64,000 nt of DNA from Imperialibacter roseus (GTDB lineage: Bacteria; Bacteroidota; Bacteroidia; Cytophagales; Cyclobacteriaceae): positions 3,758,417 to 3,822,416 of the forward strand of contig NZ_CP136051.1 of NCBI RefSeq assembly GCF_032999765.1, read 5' to 3'. Positions 24,068 to 33,328 of this stretch are shown one piece after another. The notes beneath the pieces were generated by a model. That model had not been told where the DNA came from. It did no database searches and saw only the letters and a list, made by a program, of their open reading frames with translations. The translations under genes were made by a program, and so were the position numbers. Positions within the stretch are counted from its first letter, which is position 1. Every line of letters begins with the position of its first letter.

Positions 24068-24334
24068 CTACAGCTTTTTGATCGTCTCAAGATCTGCCAT
24101 CACTTGCTCAATACTTGGATTCGAGACAGGCAAATTGCTTTTAGCGAGGGATTTTTCAAACTCGTAACGAGTTAAGCCCGACAATTGAATAGCTTTTCCG
24201 ATGGTCAACTTTCCTTCATGAAAAAGCATGATTGCCACGGCCACCTGTAAATGGTCTTTCAACTCTTCCTCAGATTCGTTCAGCGCCAACATAATATCAG
24301 AAGGAATTTCTACAGGTATCGTTACATTTTTCAT
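24068..24334 (-). CDS. UPF0175-family protein, putative antitoxin
   Basis: An 88-residue protein from the ATG at 24334 (MKNVTIPVEIPSDIMLAL). The helix-turn-helix-like block HEGKLTIGKAIQLSGLTRYEFEKSLAK is the core of UPF0175. These small proteins are usually paired with DUF3368 PIN-domain toxins. Here the partner is reduced to a stub (24011-24064), leaving an orphan antitoxin-like gene. The upstream spacer (24335-24540) holds a CTTTGCG/CTTAGCG word cluster at 24493-24520 and no other gene. Confidence 0.78.
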   Translation of the reverse strand: MKNVTIPVEIPSDIMLALNESEEELKDHLQVAVAIMLFHEGKLTIGKAIQLSGLTRYEFEKSLAKSNLPVSNPSIEQVMADLETIKKL

Positions 24335-24540
24335 GGCCGGGGTCTTTTTATTCAAAAATACGACCTTTATTTTAATATTACTGAAGAACCCTCCGTCTAC
24401 TGGGCTCAGAAATGTACCTCAAAATATCTGCGAGGCCGTAACACCCACATATAGTTTGTTAGCTTCGTCGCCGTGCGTCCAGCCTTCTCTTCCCTTTGCG
24501 ACTTAGCGCCTTTGCGTGCCAATAAAAATTGGGCAAGAAC

Positions 24541-25794
24541 TTAAGGCGCCACCGCCTGCATCATCAGCCCGCACAAGTAAGCCCCGTAAGTGCCTGCCGC
24601 ATAGCCCAGCACGGCCAGCAGCACGCCCACCGGCGCCAGCGAGGGATTAAACGCTGAAGCCACAATGGGCGCTGAGGCGGCACCACCCACATTGGCCTGG
24701 CTGCCCACTGCCACAAAGAAGAATGGGGCTTTGATCAGCTTGGCCACCACCAGCATGATGGTGATGTGGAACAATATCCAGACAAAGCCTACCAGAAATA
24801 GTCCCGGGTTTTCGAAAATGGCCAGCAGGTTCATTTCCATGCCAATAGTGGCTACCAGAATGTAAAGAAAGACGCTACCAAGCCTGGAAGCACCGGCTCC
24901 TTCAAGATTTCGTGCCTTGGTGAACGACAGCAGCAGCCCCAGTGTGGTAGCAATCACCACTATCCAGAAGAAGCCCGAGGTAAGGCTGTACTCCTCCAGC
25001 CCAGGAAAGTTCTCCCCTATCCACGGCGCAATGATGTCGGCGCCGAAGTGAGACAGGCCTGTCACCCCAAAACCTACGGCCAGTATCATCAGTGTGTCCG
25101 ACATGTTGGGCACCCGCATGATGCTGAGTCTGTATGTCTCTATTTTCTTTTTTACCTCTTCAATGGCTGAGGTGTCTGATTTAAGAAACTTATCTATCTT
25201 TTCAGCTCTTCCTGTTCCATACAGCAGAAAAGCCAGCCACAGGTTGCCAATCAATATATCGACAGTCACCATGGTGGAAAACATCTCTCCTCCCACGCCA
25301 AACACTTCTCTCATGGCCGTTTGGTTCGCTCCACCGCCAATCCAGCTGCCTGCTATGGCCGTCATGCCTCTCCACACTTCCTGGCCAGGAGTGCCAGTCA
25401 CCACATCAGGTGCAACAACCGAAAATAGCAGAATGGCCAGCGGCCCGCCAAGCACAATACCGACCGTGCCTGCAAAAAACATAATCAACGCCTTTGGCCC
25501 CAGCTTCATGATCTCTTTGAGGTCTACCGACACGGTGAGCAAGACTAAACTAGCGGGAAGCAGGTAACGGGAAGCCACGAAGTACAGCTTGCTGTGAGCG
25601 CCCGATATGATGCCCATGGAATTGAGTATGGATGGAATGAAATAACAAAGGAGTACGGTAGGCACAATGGAGTAGAACTTCTGCCAGCCAGTGCGCTTGC
25701 TGGACGCCGTACCAAATACGGCTGCCAGTATCACAATGAGTATACCGAATACGACTGCGTCGTTGGTGATAAGAGGTGCGGTGGTTTCTTCCAT
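24541..25794 (-). CDS. DUF819-family integral membrane protein
   Basis: About 417 residues from the ATG at 25794 (MEETTAPLITNDAVVFG), with roughly ten transmembrane segments in two similar halves. SWIGGGANQTAMREVFG near the middle and ANVGGAASAPIVASAFN near the end are Gly-rich re-entrant-type motifs placed symmetrically, as in DUF819 proteins (YjcL type). These resemble secondary transporters of organic anions or peptides, but a substrate has not been established. It stands alone, divergent from the MazF-type pair. Confidence 0.85.
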   Translation of the reverse strand: MEETTAPLITNDAVVFGILIVILAAVFGTASSKRTGWQKFYSIVPTVLLCYFIPSILNSMGIISGAHSKLYFVASRYLLPASLVLLTVSVDLKEIMKLGPKALIMFFAGTVGIVLGGPLAILLFSVVAPDVVTGTPGQEVWRGMTAIAGSWIGGGANQTAMREVFGVGGEMFSTMVTVDILIGNLWLAFLLYGTGRAEKIDKFLKSDTSAIEEVKKKIETYRLSIMRVPNMSDTLMILAVGFGVTGLSHFGADIIAPWIGENFPGLEEYSLTSGFFWIVVIATTLGLLLSFTKARNLEGAGASRLGSVFLYILVATIGMEMNLLAIFENPGLFLVGFVWILFHITIMLVVAKLIKAPFFFVAVGSQANVGGAASAPIVASAFNPSLAPVGVLLAVLGYAAGTYGAYLCGLMMQAVAP

Positions 25795-25923
25795 TTTTAA
25801 TTCTTTGGACGGCAATATGTTGAAATACACACAATGACACAACTCAGAAAAGAAGCCATTGCCAATTCCCGTTCTGCGCCAACTACCTGGATTTTTTCGT
25901 TTATTTACAAAAAAGAACAGGTC

Positions 25924-26136
25924 ATGAACGAAATTGTCATTACTCCAAAAACCGACAAGGACACTACGTTTTTGGTCAAACTTCTTAGAAGCTTAAAAAA
26001 TGTGGGCTCAATAGAGGTGAAACAAAAAGAAACAAAGCCCACATCAAAAGGGATGCTCTCCGTTTCCGAGGCATCTTTAGCCAAGGATTGGCTTAGTGAA
26101 GAAGACAACAGGTGGGATGAATTACTGAAAAAATGA
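25924..26136 (+). CDS. Antitoxin of a MazF/PemK-type pair
   Basis: A 70-residue protein from the ATG at 25924 (MNEIVITPKTDKDTTFLVKL). The acidic C-terminal part (SEASLAKDWLSEEDNRWDELL) resembles the toxin-binding tail of small antitoxins in Bacteroidota. Its stop overlaps the toxin start (ATGA, 26133-26136), which supports the assignment. The N-terminal half probably dimerises and may bind its own promoter; no clear operator is visible. Confidence 0.72.
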   Translation: MNEIVITPKTDKDTTFLVKLLRSLKNVGSIEVKQKETKPTSKGMLSVSEASLAKDWLSEEDNRWDELLKK

Positions 26137-26468
26137 TCTCCGTAAGAAAAGGAGACATTGTAAGAATTGACTTTCCATTCTCTGACGGAATTGGAACTAA
26201 ACCCCGCCCGGCACTAGTCATTTCAAATGAGGCAATTCATAAAACGGGGGATGTCTCGGTTGTGCAAATCAGCAGTAAAGAAAAAAGCGATTCATTAAGC
26301 TTACCCATCAATGACGCTGACCTGACGAAAGCCTTGCCTTTGAAGAGCTACATCAGGATACACAAAATTTTTGTCGTTGAGTCAGAAATGATCAGCGACG
26401 TTCTTTACAGTCTTAATCCCGAAAAGTACAGAGTGGTGGCAGACCGAATCACCCAGTTGATCAGGTAA
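26133..26468 (+). CDS. MazF/PemK-family endoribonuclease toxin
   Basis: A 111-residue protein. The family start is exact: KGDIVRIDFPFSDGIGTKPRPALVISN, where the beta-hairpin and the RPALVIS strand form the MazF fold. Later SYIRIHKIFVVES contributes the second conserved strand with the catalytic-side residues. It would cut mRNA at short sequence motifs when not bound by the antitoxin encoded upstream with a 4-bp overlap. The pair lies about 2 kb from the cassette array but is not in a cassette. Confidence 0.88.
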   Translation: MISVRKGDIVRIDFPFSDGIGTKPRPALVISNEAIHKTGDVSVVQISSKEKSDSLSLPINDADLTKALPLKSYIRIHKIFVVESEMISDVLYSLNPEKYRVVADRITQLIR

Positions 26469-26476
26469 CTATTCTG

Positions 26477-27115
26477 CTACCTTATATCCTCCAAAATTTG
26501 AAGCAACTCACCCAGCATCATGGCGGTAGCTCCCCACACTACCTTGTCTTCGACAGTAAAAAATGGCGACCTGATTTTTATGTTAGGGCCAACGATCATG
26601 TCCTTCACCGCTATTTCCTGCTTCATCAAGTTGCCTACGTCGGCTGATAGTATTTGAGCGACTTCTTTTTCCTCTGGCACAAACCGGGGCGTTGAAAAAC
26701 TGATCCCAATCACAGGCAGCACTTTGAAGTTGCTGGCGGGGATATAAAGTTCGGACATGGTGCCCAGCACTGTAATTTCACTGGGGTTGGCTCCCACTTC
26801 TTCTTCAGCTTCTCTCAAAGCGGTATGCAGCAGGTCTCTGTCGCTTTTCTCGTACTTGCCGCCCGGAAAGCTCACCTGACCGCTGTGCGCACCGGGGTAC
26901 TCAGGCCGCTGAATCAACGGAAAGTGAATACCACCCGTTCCCGGATGAAACAGGATCAGCACGGCTCCCGCCTTCGCATCCGGCCTTTCTTTGAACGCAA
27001 ACCGCTCCTGGTTGATGGGCGTGGGCGACATCCGAATTTGTGCGTCGACACCCGGCAAAGGGGCCTTCAATCTGTCCGACAACCTTGCCTGAAACTCTTC
27101 ATTCAACTCCCACAT
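26477..27115 (-). CDS. Nudix hydrolase, CoA pyrophosphatase-like
   Basis: About 212 residues from the ATG at 27115 (MWELNEEF). The Nudix box GGKYEKSDRDLLHTALREAE followed by EEVG is complete (GX5EX7REUXEEXGU with Lys-Tyr-Glu spacing as in NudL/NUDT7). The sequence before it, GQVSFPGG, matches the NudL-specific extension for CoA. It probably cleaves CoA or acyl-CoA to phosphopantetheine and 3',5'-ADP. It converges with the MazF-type gene (9 bp apart). Confidence 0.85.
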   Translation of the reverse strand: MWELNEEFQARLSDRLKAPLPGVDAQIRMSPTPINQERFAFKERPDAKAGAVLILFHPGTGGIHFPLIQRPEYPGAHSGQVSFPGGKYEKSDRDLLHTALREAEEEVGANPSEITVLGTMSELYIPASNFKVLPVIGISFSTPRFVPEEKEVAQILSADVGNLMKQEIAVKDMIVGPNIKIRSPFFTVEDKVVWGATAMMLGELLQILEDIR

Positions 27116-27191
27116 ACCCAAAGATAATCTATCATAGAATTTTGCTTTACGAGGAATTTGCTAAATTCGTTTGTCAACGTCAAACGATGAA

Positions 27192-27902
27192 ATGGACCCC
27201 GACCTCCCGCTAAGGATTTATATCGTATTTTTTCTAACTACTTTTTCCCTTTTTCTGTTCCTCCTTTTTGCTATTGGGTTTAGCCGCCACTCCAAAAGAA
27301 TTCGGCTCCAGTGGCTGACCGGCTTCACCATAACTGTTTGGCTGGGGATCACAGGCTACCTCGCCTACTCCGGTTTTTTCCAGGCTTACGAGGAAGTGCC
27401 TCCCAGAATGATTTTTGGCGTTCTGCCTCCCTTAATCACTGTGATCGGGCTGGTGGCTTTTGGCGTTTCCAGGCGTTTTCTTTTTCGAATCCCGCTGTTC
27501 ACCCTCACCTACCTGCACATTATCCGAATCCCGGTTGAGATCGTGCTTTGGTGGCTGTACAAGCAGGGGCTGGTGCCTGAAATGATGACCTTCGAAGGTG
27601 GCAACTGGGATATTCTGTCAGGCATCACCGCTCCCTTCGTGGCTCACTTCCTCAATCCCGCCGTCGGCAGGCACCGGTTCGTGATCTTTATTTGGAACCT
27701 GGCAGCCTTAGGGCTCCTGTTCAATGTGGTGATCAGAGGCGTGCTGTCGGCGCCGTACATTACGCAGGTTTTCTCCTTCGACCAGCCCAATATTGGATTG
27801 CTTCAGTTTCCTTTTATCTGGCTGCCTGTTTTCATTGTGCCTGCGGTATTGTTCAGCCACCTCATTGCCATGAATAAACTGGTGAGGAAGTTGAAGAAAT
27901 AG
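27192..27902 (+). CDS. Seven-helix membrane protein of unknown function
   Basis: About 236 residues from the ATG at 27192 (MDPDLPLRIYIVFFLTTF). There are six or seven hydrophobic segments, with few charges between them. A short motif-like stretch HFLNPAVGRHRFVIFIWNL lies after the fifth helix. The ending AMNKLVRKLKK gives a positive cytoplasmic tail. No transport or enzyme signature is visible. It stands between the Nudix gene (divergent) and the TPR lipoprotein gene (convergent). A GTT/CAGTT-type word repeat fills 27900-27935. Confidence 0.6.
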   Translation: MDPDLPLRIYIVFFLTTFSLFLFLLFAIGFSRHSKRIRLQWLTGFTITVWLGITGYLAYSGFFQAYEEVPPRMIFGVLPPLITVIGLVAFGVSRRFLFRIPLFTLTYLHIIRIPVEIVLWWLYKQGLVPEMMTFEGGNWDILSGITAPFVAHFLNPAVGRHRFVIFIWNLAALGLLFNVVIRGVLSAPYITQVFSFDQPNIGLLQFPFIWLPVFIVPAVLFSHLIAMNKLVRKLKK

Positions 27903-27909
27903 TTGTTGG

Positions 27910-28971
27910 TTAGCAGTTGTCAGTTATCAGTTTCAAGGCTTCGGGCGCTGGCCCGGCCTCACTTAGCACCTCGCAAGCCTTGACTTTGTTGCCTACTGCC
28001 AAATAAGCTTTTCCCAGCCACAGGTGAACTTCGGTCATTTGGCTGTCCATGGACTCAGCCCTTGTCAGCAACCGAAGGGCCTCCTCAAAGTTGCCTGCCT
28101 TGTAGTAGTATATCCCCTTGTTCCGGTAAGCCCAGGCGTTCTGCGGATCCCGCAGCAAGCTGGCGTCAATATCCTCCACCGCCTTTTCCAAACTATCGAG
28201 CTGTAAGTAAACATATCCCCGGTTGTTCAGAAAATAGGCCTCGTTGGGTGATATGTCAATAGCTTTATTAATCAGGTCAAGACCCTTGGCATTGTTGCCC
28301 TTCGCCGACGCTACCATCGCCAGGGTGTTCCACGCATTGCCCTCCTCAGAGTGAGACAGGAGCCCTTGTTCCAAATCTGATTGTGCCGAATCGAGCTTGT
28401 TTAAATAATACCTGACGGTGCCCCGGTTGATATAGGCCTCACCGTTGCTGTTGTCCCTCATCAGCGACTCCGTGAAGGCGGCTTCTGCCTGCTGGTACTC
28501 TTTGAACTGAAAATGAATGACTCCTTCCGAGAAATAAACCCTGGCCGAATCAGGGAAGGCCTTTCTTACTACAGTGATGTCGTTGATGGCCTTGTCGTAC
28601 CGGTTGGCACCGGCATAGGCCTCAGCCCTGTTCCATACATAGGAGAGGTTTTCAGCATCAATGAGAATAGCCTGATTGAAATCGAGCAAAGCAGAAGCGG
28701 CGTCTCCCCTTTTCATGTGCGCAATGCCTCTGTTGTTGAAAGCATCGGCATAGTCGTTATCCAGTGCCAGCGCTTCGGTGTAAAGCCGGATGGCCTCCTT
28801 ATTGTCGTTCCCCTTCAGTGCCTCATTGCCCAACAGAAAGAACCTGTCTCTGTCGTTTTTCTTCCTTTCCGCACCACACGACGTGATAAAAGCGATCAAG
28901 GCAATGAGAATGCCAAATTTTAATAATTTATCAAAAAAACTTCCTGAAAATGTAAATTTTATAATGTTCAT
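27910..28971 (-). CDS. TPR-repeat lipoprotein
   Basis: About 353 residues from the ATG at 28971. The signal peptide ends in LIAFITSCGAERKK (lipid Cys), placing it in a membrane facing the periplasm. It is followed by about nine tetratricopeptide repeats (for example ADAFNNRGIAHMKRGDAASA, AWAYRNKGIYYYKAGNFEEA). TPR stacks are protein-binding scaffolds. There are no catalytic residues. Partner unknown. It is the last minus-strand gene before the divergent ilv operon. Confidence 0.85.
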   Translation of the reverse strand: MNIIKFTFSGSFFDKLLKFGILIALIAFITSCGAERKKNDRDRFFLLGNEALKGNDNKEAIRLYTEALALDNDYADAFNNRGIAHMKRGDAASALLDFNQAILIDAENLSYVWNRAEAYAGANRYDKAINDITVVRKAFPDSARVYFSEGVIHFQFKEYQQAEAAFTESLMRDNSNGEAYINRGTVRYYLNKLDSAQSDLEQGLLSHSEEGNAWNTLAMVASAKGNNAKGLDLINKAIDISPNEAYFLNNRGYVYLQLDSLEKAVEDIDASLLRDPQNAWAYRNKGIYYYKAGNFEEALRLLTRAESMDSQMTEVHLWLGKAYLAVGNKVKACEVLSEAGPAPEALKLITDNC

Positions 28972-29067
28972 TCTTTTAAGCACCTCCTATTTTGAAATAT
29001 ATTGTGAAAAAAACCAAACTAACAATGGGCTAAGCCCGCTGCCGAAAAACAAAATTCTTCTTTTTTG

Positions 29068-29098
29068 TTGCCAGATAAAATTTTCTGCCATAGGTTTG
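29068..29098 (+). promoter_or_regulatory. Promoter of the ilv operon
   Basis: TTG at 29068-29070 and TAGGTTTG at 29091-29098 match the Bacteroidota -33 TTG and -7 TAnnTTTG elements with a 20-bp spacer. Transcription would begin near 29105, about 22 nt before the leader peptide ATG. Confidence 0.6.
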
Positions 29099-29126
29099 TG
29101 GCACAAGTAACAGAAAGAAAAGATTT

Positions 29127-29189
29127 ATGTTATCCTCGCTTATCATTAACGTCCGTGTCATTGTCGTCATCGTTGGATGTCGGTCGTGA
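29127..29189 (+). CDS. Branched-chain amino-acid-rich leader peptide of the ilv operon
   Basis: A 20-codon ORF (ATG 29127, TGA 29187). Eleven of its 20 residues are Leu, Ile or Val (2, 4 and 5), concentrated in the run from codon 5 to codon 16. This is the composition of ilv attenuation leader peptides. Its stop codon overlaps the first base of the GAGAATGG segment that can form the antiterminator, so ribosome position decides which RNA structure forms. Charged tRNA-Ile, tRNA-Val and tRNA-Leu levels would be the sensed signals. Confidence 0.85.
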   Translation: MLSSLIINVRVIVVIVGCRS

Positions 29190-29252
29190 GAATGGAGCGT
29201 TAAAACTAAGCACAAAAAGGGCCATTCTCATTACAGAGAATGGCCCTTTTTT
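29188..29252 (+). terminator. Attenuator: alternative antiterminator and terminator hairpins
   Basis: The terminator pairs AGGGCCATTCTC (ending 29229) with GAGAATGGCCCT (starting 29236) around a 6-nt loop and ends in a T-run (29247-29252). An identical GAGAATGG lies earlier (29188-29195) and can pair with the same CCATTCTC (29222-29229), which would destroy the terminator. A ribosome stalled on Ile/Val codons leaves the early copy free and lets transcription continue. A ribosome reaching the stop codon covers it and the terminator forms. Confidence 0.85.
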
Positions 29253-29266
29253 AATTGTTTCAGCTC

Positions 29267-30943
29267 ATGTCAAAAGAATTAAACAAACACAGCAAGACAA
29301 TCACCCAGGATCCGAGTCAGCCGGGCTCTCAGGCGCAGCTTTACGCCCTTGGACTTACGGAGGAAGATTTGAAAAAAGCGCAGGTGGGTATCGTGAGCAC
29401 TGGCTTTGAGGGCAACCCCTGCAACATGCACCTCAATATTCTGGCCCACCAGGTAAAGAAAAGCGTAAAAGAAGCCGACCTTGTAGGGCTCATCTTCAAT
29501 ACAATAGGTGTGAGTGACGGCATGTCCAATGGAACAACTGGCATGAAGTACTCGCTGATCTCCCGGGATGTTATAGCAGATTCGATAGAGGTAGTTAGTC
29601 AGGCTCAGTTTTACGACGCTCTGGTGGCGGTGGTAGGCTGCGACAAAAATATGCCGGGTGCCATTATGGGCATGTCCCGACTGAACAGACCCAGTATCAT
29701 GGTTTACGGAGGCTCGGTTCGCCCCGGGAAATGGAAGGGCGAAGACTTAAACATCGTCTCAGCATTTGAGGCTTATGGTCAGCGTCTCGGCGGCAATATG
29801 TCAGACGAGGACTACAAAGGCATTATTCAAAACTCTATTCCCGGCCCTGGTGCCTGTGGCGGTATGTACACAGCCAACACCATGGCATCGGCTATCGAGG
29901 CAATGGGTATGAGCCTACCTTATAGTTCATCCAACCCTGCCGAAGGCAACCCAAAGGTAAACGAGATTCAAAAAGTGGGTGCGGCTATTCGTAACCTGAT
30001 GGAAAAGAATATTCTTCCGTCAGATATCATGACAAAGAATGCATTCGAAAATGCTATCACCACCGTTATGGTGTTGGGCGGGTCTACGAATGCAGTGCTT
30101 CACCTGCTGGCCATGGCCAAAGCAGCAGACGTGGAGCTCTCACTTGACGACTTCCAAAGGATCAGTGACAAGACACCATTCCTCGCCGACCTGAAACCGA
30201 GTGGGAAATACCTGATGGAAGACCTCCACAAGATAGGCGGCGTGCCAGGTGTGTTGAAAATACTTTTGAGAGAAGGTTACCTCCATGGCGACTGTATGAC
30301 CGTAACAGGAAAGACACTTGCCGAGAACCTGGAAGAAATAGCAGATCTTCAATCGGGACAGGATCTTATCTATTCTTTTGATAAGCCCATTAAAAAGACC
30401 GGGCACCTGCAGATTTTGTATGGCAACCTGGCACCCGAAGGCGCTGTGGCAAAAATTACCGGTAAAGAAGGTGAAGTTTTCGAAGGCCCTGCAAGAATCT
30501 ATGAAGACGAGTTTGCTGCCATCGACGGTATTGGTAAAGAAGTAAAAAAAGGTGAGGTAATCGTTATTCGTCAGTCGGGACCAAAAGGAGCACCCGGCAT
30601 GCCCGAGATGCTCAAACCTACGGGTGCAGTCATGGGTGCCGGGCTGGGAAAAGACGTGGCGCTGATCACCGACGGAAGGTTCTCAGGCGGATCGCACGGA
30701 TTTGTAGTGGGGCATATCACTCCTGAATCGCAGGAAGGCGGGCCTTTGGCACTGATCAAAAACGGAGACATTATCCGCATTGACGCAACGAATAATCTGC
30801 TGGAAGTGAAACTTTCGGACGAAGAGTTGGCAGCGAGAAGAAAGTCATGGGTAAAACCTGCTTACAAAGCCACGAAAGGAATATTGAAGAAATATATTAA
30901 CTCAGTAAGCTCAGCCTCACAAGGCTGTGTTACAGACCTTTAA
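29267..30943 (+). CDS. ilvD: Dihydroxy-acid dehydratase
   Basis: 558 residues from the ATG at 29267. It dehydrates dihydroxy-isovalerate and dihydroxy-methylvalerate to the 2-keto acid precursors of valine and isoleucine, using an Fe-S cluster. Cluster Cys motifs [10 protein letters not shown] and [14 protein letters not shown] are both present. The C-terminal [20 protein letters not shown] is the family signature. Normal length. It is the first gene of the attenuator-controlled operon ilvD-B-N-C-A. Confidence 0.97.
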   Translation: MSKELNKHSKTITQDPSQPGSQAQLYALGLTEEDLKKAQVGIVSTGFEGNPCNMHLNILAHQVKKSVKEADLVGLIFNTIGVSDGMSNGTTGMKYSLISRDVIADSIEVVSQAQFYDALVAVVGCDKNMPGAIMGMSRLNRPSIMVYGGSVRPGKWKGEDLNIVSAFEAYGQRLGGNMSDEDYKGIIQNSIPGPGACGGMYTANTMASAIEAMGMSLPYSSSNPAEGNPKVNEIQKVGAAIRNLMEKNILPSDIMTKNAFENAITTVMVLGGSTNAVLHLLAMAKAADVELSLDDFQRISDKTPFLADLKPSGKYLMEDLHKIGGVPGVLKILLREGYLHGDCMTVTGKTLAENLEEIADLQSGQDLIYSFDKPIKKTGHLQILYGNLAPEGAVAKITGKEGEVFEGPARIYEDEFAAIDGIGKEVKKGEVIVIRQSGPKGAPGMPEMLKPTGAVMGAGLGKDVALITDGRFSGGSHGFVVGHITPESQEGGPLALIKNGDIIRIDATNNLLEVKLSDEELAARRKSWVKPAYKATKGILKKYINSVSSASQGCVTDL

Positions 30944-30953
30944 TGAACGTAGT

Positions 30954-32687
30954 ATGAACACCTCGACATTAGCGGTTGAAAAAAAGCAACCCAAAAAGAC
31001 CATCAGAGTATCAGGTTCAGAAGCATTGCTTATGTGCCTGCTCGAAGAGGGCGTTGACTCCATTTTCGGATATCCCGGAGGAGCCATTATGCCGATCTAC
31101 GATGCTTTGTATGGCTACCAAGACAAGCTCACCCATTACCTGACCCGCCATGAGCAGGGAGCTGCCCATGCCGCCCAGGGTTATGCCAGGGTCACTGGCA
31201 GAACGGGTGTCTGTTTCGCTACTTCCGGGCCCGGAGCTACCAATCTGATTACCGGCATTGCCGATGCTCAGATTGACTCAACCCCTATGGTCTGTATCAC
31301 CGGCCAGGTTCCTTCTCATTTGCTGGGAACTGATGCTTTTCAGGAAACCGATGTGATTGGCATTTCTATGCCTGTAACAAAATGGAATTATCAGGTAACC
31401 AAAGCCGAGGAAATACCGGGGGCTATTGCCCGGGCATTTTATATTGCCAACACTGGCAGGCCCGGCCCTGTGTTGATCGATATTACCAAAGATGCACAGT
31501 TTGCGATGGTGGACTTCTCTTACGAAAAGTGCACCAAAATCCGCAGCTATCATCCCTATCCTGTATTGGATGAAAGCAAGGTGGAAGAAGCCGCTGAAAT
31601 CATCAACAATGCGAAGAAGCCATTCTGCCTTGTTGGCCATGGTGTTTTGATTTCACACGCACAGGAAGCGCTTAGCGAATTCCTGATCAAAGGTGATATC
31701 CCGGCTGCATCAACTCTTCTGGGACTTTCGGCACTTTCTACGGATCATCCGCAGTACGTTGGATACCTGGGCATGCATGGCAATTATGGTCCCAACATAA
31801 AAACCAATGAGTGTGATGTGCTGATTGCGATCGGTATGAGGTTCGACGACCGGGTAACAGGCGACTTGAAAAAATATGCACGGCAAGCCAAAGTGATTCA
31901 TATTGAAATCGATCCTTCAGAGATTGATAAAAATGTGAAGACCACCGTGGCCATCAATGCTGATGCAAAAGCGGCCATCAAATCATTGATTCCGAAGATC
32001 AAAAAGGCAGAGCACAAAAGCTGGATTGCGGAATTCAAAGAATGCGACAAATTGGAGCATGAAAAAGTCATCCAAAAGGATCTTTACCCAACAAGCGGCG
32101 AAGTGAAAATGGGTGAAGTAATCAGGCTTTTCAACGAAAAAACAAAGGGAAAGGCGATTTTGGTTACTGACGTTGGGCAGCACCAGATGGTCGCCACCAG
32201 GTACTATGGCTTCAACGAAACCGACAGCAACGTAACATCGGGCGGATTGGGCACCATGGGATTTTGTCTTCCGGCCGCTATCGGCGCCAAGCTTGGCAAA
32301 CCAGACAGGCCGGTGATTGCAGTGATTGGTGACGGGGGCTTCCAGATGACCATCCAGGAACTGGGCACCATCTTCCAGTACAATATTGGCGTGAAGATCG
32401 TGGTACTCAACAACAACTTCCTTGGCATGGTGCGCCAGTGGCAGCAGTTGTTCCATGGCAAGCGGTACTCATCTACTGAAATGGTGAACCCTAATTTTCA
32501 GCTGATTGCTGAAGGCTATGGCATTCCATGTCAAAAAGTAGTAGACAGAGGCGACCTTTCAGCTGCTATCGACAAAATGCTGAGCACCGATGGCCCGTAC
32601 TTTCTGGAGGTAGTAGTGGAGCAGGAAGAAAACGTGTTCCCTATGGTTCCTTCTGGTGATTCAGTTTCAAACATTCGTTTAGAGTAA
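30954..32687 (+). CDS. ilvB: Acetolactate synthase large subunit
   Basis: 577 residues from the ATG at 30954, 10 bp after ilvD. FGYPGGAIMPIYDAL and TRHEQGAAHAAQGYAR hold the conserved N-terminal active site with the ThDP-activating Glu. GDGGFQMTIQELGTI plus the following NN is the ThDP/Mg2+ motif. The middle third is the FAD-binding domain. It condenses pyruvate with pyruvate or 2-ketobutyrate, committing carbon to Val/Leu or Ile. It acts with the small subunit encoded next. Confidence 0.96.
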   Translation: MNTSTLAVEKKQPKKTIRVSGSEALLMCLLEEGVDSIFGYPGGAIMPIYDALYGYQDKLTHYLTRHEQGAAHAAQGYARVTGRTGVCFATSGPGATNLITGIADAQIDSTPMVCITGQVPSHLLGTDAFQETDVIGISMPVTKWNYQVTKAEEIPGAIARAFYIANTGRPGPVLIDITKDAQFAMVDFSYEKCTKIRSYHPYPVLDESKVEEAAEIINNAKKPFCLVGHGVLISHAQEALSEFLIKGDIPAASTLLGLSALSTDHPQYVGYLGMHGNYGPNIKTNECDVLIAIGMRFDDRVTGDLKKYARQAKVIHIEIDPSEIDKNVKTTVAINADAKAAIKSLIPKIKKAEHKSWIAEFKECDKLEHEKVIQKDLYPTSGEVKMGEVIRLFNEKTKGKAILVTDVGQHQMVATRYYGFNETDSNVTSGGLGTMGFCLPAAIGAKLGKPDRPVIAVIGDGGFQMTIQELGTIFQYNIGVKIVVLNNNFLGMVRQWQQLFHGKRYSSTEMVNPNFQLIAEGYGIPCQKVVDRGDLSAAIDKMLSTDGPYFLEVVVEQEENVFPMVPSGDSVSNIRLE

Positions 32688-32699
32688 AAGAGCAGTATT

Positions 32700-33284
32700 A
32701 TGTCACAGTCATTATATAACGAACAAAACGGGCAGGATCCTGAAAGACTCTTCACCATGTCAGTCCTGACAGAAGACAAATCGGGACTCCTCAACCATAT
32801 TACCATCATATTTTCCCGCCGGAAGATCAATATCAGCAGCCTGAACGTCTCAACGACAGAGGTAGCTGGTGTGAGCCGCTTCACCATAGTGGTGCATAGC
32901 ACCAGGGAGCAGGCAGAGAAAGTAGTAAAACAGATCAGAAAGCTGGTCGACGTGCTTGGCGCATTCCTGTACGAAGAAGATCAGGTGCATTATCAGGAAA
33001 TTGCCCTGTACAAAGTACCCACCAAGATTTTCATGGGAGGTAACAAAATTGAAAAACTGGTCAGAGACAACGGAGCACGAATACTTGTCATAGAAGAAGA
33101 CTATATTGTGCTCGAAAAAACAGGCCACAAAGACGAAACGTCTGACCTGTTCAAGAAGCTGGAACCCTATGGTGTTCTGGAGTTTGTGAGGTCGGGCCGT
33201 GTGGCTATCTCGATGAGCAAAAGAAAAACCGAAACCTTTATCAAGGAATTGGAAGAAATAAAAACCAACCTATTGTTACAATAG
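32700..33284 (+). CDS. ilvN: Acetolactate synthase small (regulatory) subunit
   Basis: 194 residues, 12 bp after ilvB. An N-terminal ACT domain (FTMSVLTEDKSGLLNHITII, INISSLNVS) binds valine for feedback control, followed by the ALS small-subunit C-terminal domain (from about residue 95). It is longer than enterobacterial IlvH by some 30 residues, mostly in the C-terminal part, as in other Bacteroidota. Confidence 0.93.
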   Translation: MSQSLYNEQNGQDPERLFTMSVLTEDKSGLLNHITIIFSRRKINISSLNVSTTEVAGVSRFTIVVHSTREQAEKVVKQIRKLVDVLGAFLYEEDQVHYQEIALYKVPTKIFMGGNKIEKLVRDNGARILVIEEDYIVLEKTGHKDETSDLFKKLEPYGVLEFVRSGRVAISMSKRKTETFIKELEEIKTNLLLQ

Positions 33285-33328
33285 CGGTCATAATGTAAAT
33301 CCTAATTTTAATAAGAAAACACAAGAAA

